From contig NC_083605.1 in the NCBI RefSeq assembly GCF_029168945.1, positions 42,147,659 to 42,211,658 on the forward strand: a stretch of 64,000 nucleotides of DNA, read 5' to 3'. Each line of letters starts with the position of its first letter. Within the stretch, counting starts at the first letter, position 1. The DNA is from Cannabis sativa. Lineage: Eukaryota > Streptophyta > Magnoliopsida > Rosales > Cannabaceae. Positions 57,826 to 64,000 of this stretch are shown one piece after another. Position numbers and translations under genes: made by a program. The notes beneath the pieces were generated by a model that was given only the letters and a program-made list of their open reading frames with translations, did no database searches and was not told the DNA's origin.

Positions 57826-59850
57826 CTATCCCCCCCTTAAAAGGATTTCGTCCTCGAAATCTAACCTGAATAACTCTGGATATTGAGCTCTCATATCTGA
57901 CTCTAGCTCCCAGGTGGCTTCCTCCACCTTGCTGTTTCTCCAGAGAACCTTGACCAATGCTATGGTCTTATTCCGAAGGACTTTATCCTTTCTATCCAGG
58001 ATCTGCAGTGGTTGTTCCTCATATGACATGTCTGGCTGAAGCTGAAGACTCTCATAACTGAGTATATGAGAGGGGTCTGAAACGTATTTTCTCAACATTG
58101 AGACATGGAATACGTTGTGCACTGCTGATAAGGCTGGAGGCAATGCTAACCGATATGCCACTTGACCTATCTTCTCGAGAATCTCAAAAGGTCCTGTAAA
58201 TCTAGGGCATAACTTGCCTCTTTTCCCGAAACGTTTAATCCCCTTCATCGGAGATACCCGTAAAAACACATGTTCCCTTACTTGGAACTTAACATCTCTG
58301 CGTTTCGGATCTGCGTAACTCTTCTGTCTGCTCTGTGAGGCAAGCATTCTAGCTTTTATCTTCTCTATTGCCTCATTGGTCCGCTGCACTGACTCTGGAC
58401 CTAGGTATTTCCTCTCCCCTGTCTCATCCCAGTGGATAGGGGATCTGCATTTCCTACCGTACAACAGTTCATAGGGAGCCATCCCTATCGTACTCTGATA
58501 ACTGTTGTTGTAAGAGAATTCTATCAACGGTAGATACTTACTCCATGAGCCTTCAAAGTCCATAACACAGGCTCTCAACATATCCTCCAATATCTGAATC
58601 GTCCTTTCGGACTGACCATCTGTCTGAGGATGGAATGTTGTACTGAATTTTAGCTTTGTACCCATTGCCCGTTGCAAACTTTGCCAAAATTTGGAGGTGA
58701 ATTTCGGATCCCTGTCCGAAACTATAGACTTCGGTACCCCGTGAAGTCTCACTATCTCCCTGACATATAACTCTGCCAACTGATCCACTGTAAATGTTGC
58801 TACGGCCGTGAGAAAATGAGCAGATTTCGTAAATCGGTCCACCACTACCCAGATGGAATCATACATACCCGTGGTCCTAGGTAACCCGACCACAAAATCC
58901 ATCGCAATATCCTCCCATTTCCATTCTGGTAGGGTTAGAGGCTGCAACAACCCTGCTGGTCTCTGATGTTCAGCCTTGATCTGCTGACAAGTGAGGCATC
59001 TCGAAACGAATTCTACCAAATTCTTCTTCATACCGTTCCACCAGAAATACGGTTTCAAATCTTGGTACATCTTGGTGGTGCCGGGATGCAGAGAATACGG
59101 GGTAGAATGAGCCTCCTCAAAGATCTCATTTCTAAGTTCCGCACTGTTTGGAACACAAACCCTGGCTTTATACAAAAGCATCCCATTATCTGACACTGAA
59201 AAGTCCTTGGCTTGACCAGCCAACACCTCATCTCGGATTTTCACTAACTCCGGATCTGTCATCTGAGCGACTTTTATTCTTTCCAACAGATCAGATTGCA
59301 GCGTCAAGTTGTGAAGCTGACCTACCACAAACTCAATGCTGGATCTAACCATATCCTCTGCTAGCTGAGGTGAGATCTGAACCATACTAGCTACTTGCCC
59401 GGGACCCTTTCTGCTCAGGGCATCGGCCACTACATTGGCTTTTCCGGGATGATAGAGGATTTCACAATCATAATCCTTCACTAATTCCACCCAACGCCTT
59501 TGTCTCATGTTCAAATCTTTCTGAGTAAAGAAATACTTGAGACTTTTATGGTCGGTATAGATCTCGCACTTCTCCCCGTAAAGGTAATGCCGCCAAATCT
59601 TCAGTGCAAAAACCACTGCGGCCAATTCTAAATCATGAGTCGGGTATCGCTGTTCATAATCCTTTAACTGACGGGAGGCATAAGCGATAACCCGATCGGC
59701 TTGCATCAATACACACCCCAAACCCTGTTTGGATGCGTCACAGTAGACTACGAACTTCTCCTTGTCCGAAGGCAAAGCTAGTACCGGAGCAGTAATCAAC
59801 CTTTGTTTCAGCTCCTGAAAACTAGCTTCGCATTTATCTGACTAGATAAA
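57826..59850 (-). pseudogene. pol: gypsy pol 3' part of element F (RH-IN-chromodomain-like), truncated
   Basis: This is the best-preserved coding sequence in the window. An uninterrupted 657-codon frame runs from 59799 to the stop at 57826. It contains RNase H ([20 protein letters not shown], then [20 protein letters not shown] and ADALSRK), the integrase zinc region ([19 protein letters not shown] ... [11 protein letters not shown]), the catalytic core ([40 protein letters not shown]), a GPF module ([19 protein letters not shown]) and the tail [19 protein letters not shown] ending YPELFR, typical of Tekay-type group II chromodomains. Upstream, the frame meets a TAG at 59842-59844 where the family has Trp, then is cut by copia E. 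RT, protease and gag are not in the window. Confidence 0.92.
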
Positions 59851-61730
59851 TGTTGGAATTTATTTTACCAGGATCTTAGATCTACTCACAAGTATGTTTA
59901 TTAACATCCTAAATATGAACTTTCTAAAACGATAAATTAAACACATATAAAGTTTAGGAAACCTTACATTGGGTGCAGCGGAATATAATGACTCCTTCCG
60001 TTCAGATATCTAGCCCTTGATTCCTTTACGTAGCGAGCATTATCAATATCTGAACCTGGATCTCTTTCTCTGAATCTTTGATGCTGAATCTCCTTTGCTG
60101 ATGATCTTTCTTCACGATCTTCCTCACTATGATTGAGGTATCACTTGATGTGTGTGGGCACTACTCTAATCACTAAGAGAGGTTCGAAATATTGAGGAAG
60201 AAAAGAGAGAGAGAGTGGCGGCTAGAGAAGAGAGTGGAGGCTCAGGTTTTTCTGATTCAGAAAGTGTAATTTTCCTGAAGCCTTCACTATCTATTTATAG
60301 CATTCCTCTAGGGCTTGATTTGAATTATATGGCATTAAAATAATGAAAAAATCATTTAAAAAAGCTACAAAGGTGGCCGACCATACACTTAATGGATTGG
60401 GCCTTGGGCTTTGCAATTTTGCAATTTTAACACCTTTTGTATCTGATTTTCTCAAAAATGCCAATTTCCTAATTCAAACATTTAAATGCCAATTCTAACT
60501 ATTTAATAACTATAAATAATTATTAAATAATATTGTCATTTATCATATTTATTAATTGAACCATACAAAGTATCATAATTAACAAATATGCCCCTATTAA
60601 CTCTTTCTTTACAATTTCGCCCTTACTTAGTGAAAATTTCACAAATAGACATAGTCTAACTTGTGAATTATAATTGATTAATCAAAACCAATTACATGAG
60701 TCTTACAAGCAATATTATCTCAACTAGTGGGGGGACCATGGGTCTATATAACCGAGCTTTCAATAAGTAGATCAAGAATTTAGCACTAAAATTCACTAAC
60801 TTATTAATTCTTCGTTGAATCCACGCATAGAACTTAGAATTGCACTCTCAGTATATAGAATGCTCTATATGTTCCACCATATAGACACATCATTAGTTAT
60901 CCATTGTTATAATCCTAATGTGATCAATGATCCTCTATATGAATGATCTACACTGTAAAGGGATTAAATTACCGTTACACCCTACAATGTATTTATTCCT
61001 TAAAACACTTGACCCCGTATAAATGATATTTCAGCTTATGTGAAATGAGTACTCCACCATTTATGTTCGTTTGGTCAAGCTCGAAGGAGATCATCCTTTG
61101 CTTACTATTCGCCAGATAGAAGCTATAGATTCCATGTTTATGCTAGCGCTCCCACTCAATTGCACTACCGTGTTCCCAAAATGTACGTATCACCCTGACC
61201 TAAAAGTAGGCTTAACTAACAAATCAAAGAACACGAATAGCCTTTCAAGATTGAGCCTAATCATATCAGGATTAAGATCATTTGATCTAGGATCAACTAG
61301 GCGATATTGACTTGAATAGATATTACGGTAAGTTTAATAAATCTAAGTCAAAGTTCAATATCGGTCCCTTCCGATGCATACTCCATGCATCCAACCTGAG
61401 CTTTACTTTAACCAATGTTCTGGAAAGAACATAGTATTTCTCCAAATACAAGTAAACTCTTGTTGTAGATTATCATACCAGTAAAACCCTGTGTCTGATA
61501 AATCTAGGAAACTTTATTCACATAGTCATGTTTACTTTCCAATGTGTTGACGGCACAATAAACAGGATCAAGTATGTGAAAAGGGTTTCAGATGAATTTA
61601 TACATTATGTACATATAATCATGAAATAAATCATGTGAACCATGCAACATTAAATGTTATTTCTGATCTATATTAATAAGTAAATTTGATTATATTGAAA
61701 TGAGTTTTATTTAGGGCATTAAACCCAACA
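59851..61730 (-). mobile_element. 3' LTR of copia element E
   Basis: This 1880-bp LTR begins TGTTGGAATT and ends ACCCAACA on the plus strand, next to the reversed polypurine tract (61731-61745). It is inserted in gypsy pol; the left target copy is ATAAA (59846-59850). It is close in sequence to the LTRs of elements A and B. Confidence 0.93.
60291..60300 (-). promoter_or_regulatory. TATA box of copia LTR (E)
   Basis: The minus strand reads CTATAAATAG at the conserved position. Confidence 0.6.
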
Positions 61731-64000
61731 AACTCCCACTTGCACTAATATAAAACAAAAAGTGCGTTTCAAATAATCTCAACACCTTGATATACAAATC
61801 AAGTGTAGTAGTAGTAAACTCCTCGTAATAGGATCTGAAAGGTTGAATTAAACACAACCTTTTCTCCACCATTACTCTTCCTTAATCACAAAACCATTGA
61901 TAATGTGAAATTCCTCTCTATATGTCTACTCTCTTGGGATACTGGATTCTATACCTTTGGCAACTACTTTTGGTTAATCAGGAAATTAACACTAGTAGTT
62001 TAAGGCAATTTGGAATGGTGCCAAAGATGTATAGAACTTTCCTTAGACTGAATAAGTACCTTTCACTGCAGCTTTAACATTCGGTCTCTCTCTGGTAGAC
62101 CTAGAGACTTCGTATAGGTTTTTACACTTCTCCGAAATCACTATTCCACCCCCGGAAGTAATCACCATCTTATCAGAAAGATTTACTAGCACATAGGCAA
62201 ATTTCGAAATCTGATATGGTGTAGTCTAAGAGTTTTAAACACACCCTTATTGACTAACATATAGTTCCTCTTCTTTATCTTAGGATTTACTTGATTGTCT
62301 TCCAATGTTCTTCTCCTGGATTAATCTGATACCTACTCATTACTCCCACTCAACAGCAGGTGTCTGGTCTAAGGCATACAAAAGCATATCTAAGACCTCT
62401 CACTGTTGATGTAAGAAATTCTTTCATGGTTTTATCTTTTCTGGAATAGTTAAGACTTTTCCTTAGATAAATAAAATCTATACCTAAGAAGTTGTGAAGC
62501 TTCTATAGATTGCCATTAGAAAGAAAATGCTTCAGCATCTTACTAAAGTAAGTTGCTTGCATTAGAGTAAGTAATTACCAGGTATACCACAAGCCATAGG
62601 TTTAGATAAACTCAAACCTATAATACTAGGAACAGGAAGTTTTGTTAAGTCCATAGAATAGACTTATTAACGAAAATTTCCTTTTATGTCCTTGTAATAG
62701 AAAACTTTAGGTCATTCCATGTGAATGGATTAAACCATAGTTCTATTGGCTTTCTTCTTAGTTTCGTATCTTGACAATCCATTACTTGTTTAAACTCACA
62801 ATGGATTTTAATCACTTGTGTCTCCCAAGTCATAAGAAGGTGAGTTCCTAGAAACTCTCCCACTACGACAAGGTACCGCGAATTATGTCTAAGAAAACTA
62901 AATGGTATTGATCTCTTCGGTTGTGACAAGACAACAGAGGCAGTGGGATCATCATATGTCATATAAGATGATAGAACACTTTTGGAATCAAGAATTAAGT
63001 ATCTCCTTTATTTGCTACTTGTTTTTCGGACTTAGTCATTTTCTTAGAAAAGTAGTATTTGTTTGAACAAACACTTTCTTATCTATTGACAATGGGATGG
63101 TCCACCCCTAATCACTTAGAATAGCTAAGAAAACATGGTTAACAGTTCTAGCTTTTCTTAAGATTTTGATTAGGTCATCCATGAATCTAGTAATGATTTA
63201 CATTAAGTATACAACCATTACATCATTCTGAAATTGTATTACCATAGAAGGATTTAGGCAACGACTAGTAACTAATCATCAACATGCAACTCGAAATTTC
63301 TGGGGAGGTAAGTTTGGATATAATTCAAAAATCAATTTAATGATCTTTGAACTGCATATCTACTAACTATTTCTCCACCCCTATCAGTTCGCAAGATCTT
63401 TAACCACTTACCTTAATGGTTTTAACCATTGCTAGAAATTAATGAAATATTTAAACATTTCAAATTTCTTTGCATAAGGTATAATCTAGAGTTATCGTTT
63501 TAAGAATGCAACGAAAAACTCATATCCATCCCTGAATGTACATCCATCTTCGAATGAGATGAACTACTTTCAGTGGATATAGGCATATTAACTCTTTGCA
63601 GAGATTGATCTTGTCAAAACCACTATGAACAAGATACAAATGCCATAGATTAAGAAAATGTGGTAGTGTCTATGATGACATAGGTTTAGTTACATCAAAG
63701 AGTTCTTAGAATACTTCAAGTGGATCCTGGTCACAGAATACTTAACTCACATTCCATACAGTTTTAATCCATTAATAAAAAAATGGATATTAAACACTTG
63801 AGAAAGTGTAACTGTATTGTATTCTGGAATTAGAAATTTAAGAAAATTTCTATTTGGATTCTAAAATTAAAGTCAAAGACTTAAATTCAACCAAATTTAA
63901 TGAGTAATTCTTTCTTGGACCACCACTACTAATACAAACTCTAAGTCAGATTTGCCCATACAAGTAGGAGATTTCTAAGATTGAGGATTTATATCAATTG
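61731..64000 (-). pseudogene. Copia element E, internal 3' region with eroded pol
   Basis: This is the reverse complement of 49690-51904 of element A. It contains the polypurine tract next to the LTR, the RYQINPGEEHW region (about 62290-62340), the RNase H remnant (about 62350-62580), the conserved 92-codon frame (62684-62962) and the integrase DRGGE motif (about 63368-63400). There is no continuous polyprotein frame. The element runs off the right edge. Confidence 0.8.
62684..62962 (-). CDS. Conserved 92-codon open frame, copy in element E
   Basis: It is homologous to the frame at 50678-50956, starting MTYDDPTASVVLSQ and ending FNPFTWNDLKFSITRT. Length and both ends are the same; eight residues differ. 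No function can be assigned, and it may be a chance open stretch of decayed pol. Confidence 0.3.
   Translation of the reverse strand: MTYDDPTASVVLSQPKRSIPFSFLRHNSRYLVVVGEFLGTHLLMTWETQVIKIHCEFKQVMDCQDTKLRRKPIELWFNPFTWNDLKFSITRT

Larger units (their letters stand above)
55584..59850 (-). mobile_element. Gypsy chromovirus element F, 3' half
   Basis: This is a minus-strand gypsy element with a complete 3' LTR (55584-57824) and the 3' part of pol (57826-59850). It is cut at 59850 by copia element E. Its missing 5' half should continue beyond E's other LTR, outside the window. The left target copy would be TAGGG (55579-55583). Confidence 0.9.

Overview
The window is plant nuclear DNA, almost certainly from a flowering plant with a repeat-rich genome. 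It contains no host protein-coding gene, no tRNA or rRNA gene and no CRISPR array that I can support. Nearly every base belongs to retrotransposons nested inside one another. The host cannot be named from sequence alone. The tRNA-iMet primer sites, the chromovirus gag-pol and the Ty1-copia LTRs are typical of angiosperms.

Four groups of element are present. (1) A Ty3/gypsy chromovirus (Tekay/Del-like) with LTRs of about 2.24 kb occurs five times: a solo LTR at 6193-8417 (-), a full element at 12166-21605 (+), a nearly full element at 22934-32173 (-), a solo LTR at 40386-42715 (+), and a 3' half at 55584-59850 (-). (2) A Ty1-copia family with LTRs of about 1.88 kb, a long AT-rich leader and an eroded pol occurs six times: 1-5416 (-), 5417-35068 (+), a solo LTR at 37471-39336 (+), a full element at 39436-53802 (+), a solo LTR at 45136-47027 (+), and 59851-64000 (-). 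(3) There are three LTR fragments of other families: 895-1675 (-), 32174-33164 (+), and a chromovirus-like LTR split over 37104-37470, 39342-39435 and 53808-55583 (-). (4) A LINE (L1-type non-LTR element) fragment lies on the minus strand within 35069-37103.

The order of insertion can be read from interruptions and from perfect 5-bp target duplications (TAAAT, GCTTT, GATAA, AATTA, TAGAG, TGTAT). The LINE is the oldest layer. The copia element 5417-35068 abuts it, and the chromovirus-like LTR beginning at 37104 cuts its reading frame. The copia element then received a second copia element in its 5' LTR, a solo gypsy LTR, the full gypsy element, and a composite insertion at 22934-33164. The split LTR received a copia solo LTR, a full copia element that itself holds two solo LTRs, and a gypsy element that was later cut by another copia element.

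Coding capacity is limited to gypsy gag-pol. The best frame is the 3' part of pol at 57826-59850 (RNase H, integrase, chromodomain-like tail). The copies at 14691-19362 and 24916-29638 are broken by frameshifts and stops. The copia copies keep only remnants of integrase and RNase H, so they look non-autonomous. The observations most worth following up are: a systematic CAG/CTG to CGG/CCG change confined to parts of one gypsy copy; a covarying hairpin array and a palindrome cassette in the gypsy LTRs; a possible 5' UTR intron that would remove the primer site and the hairpins; and a hypervariable GC-rich cassette in the copia leader.
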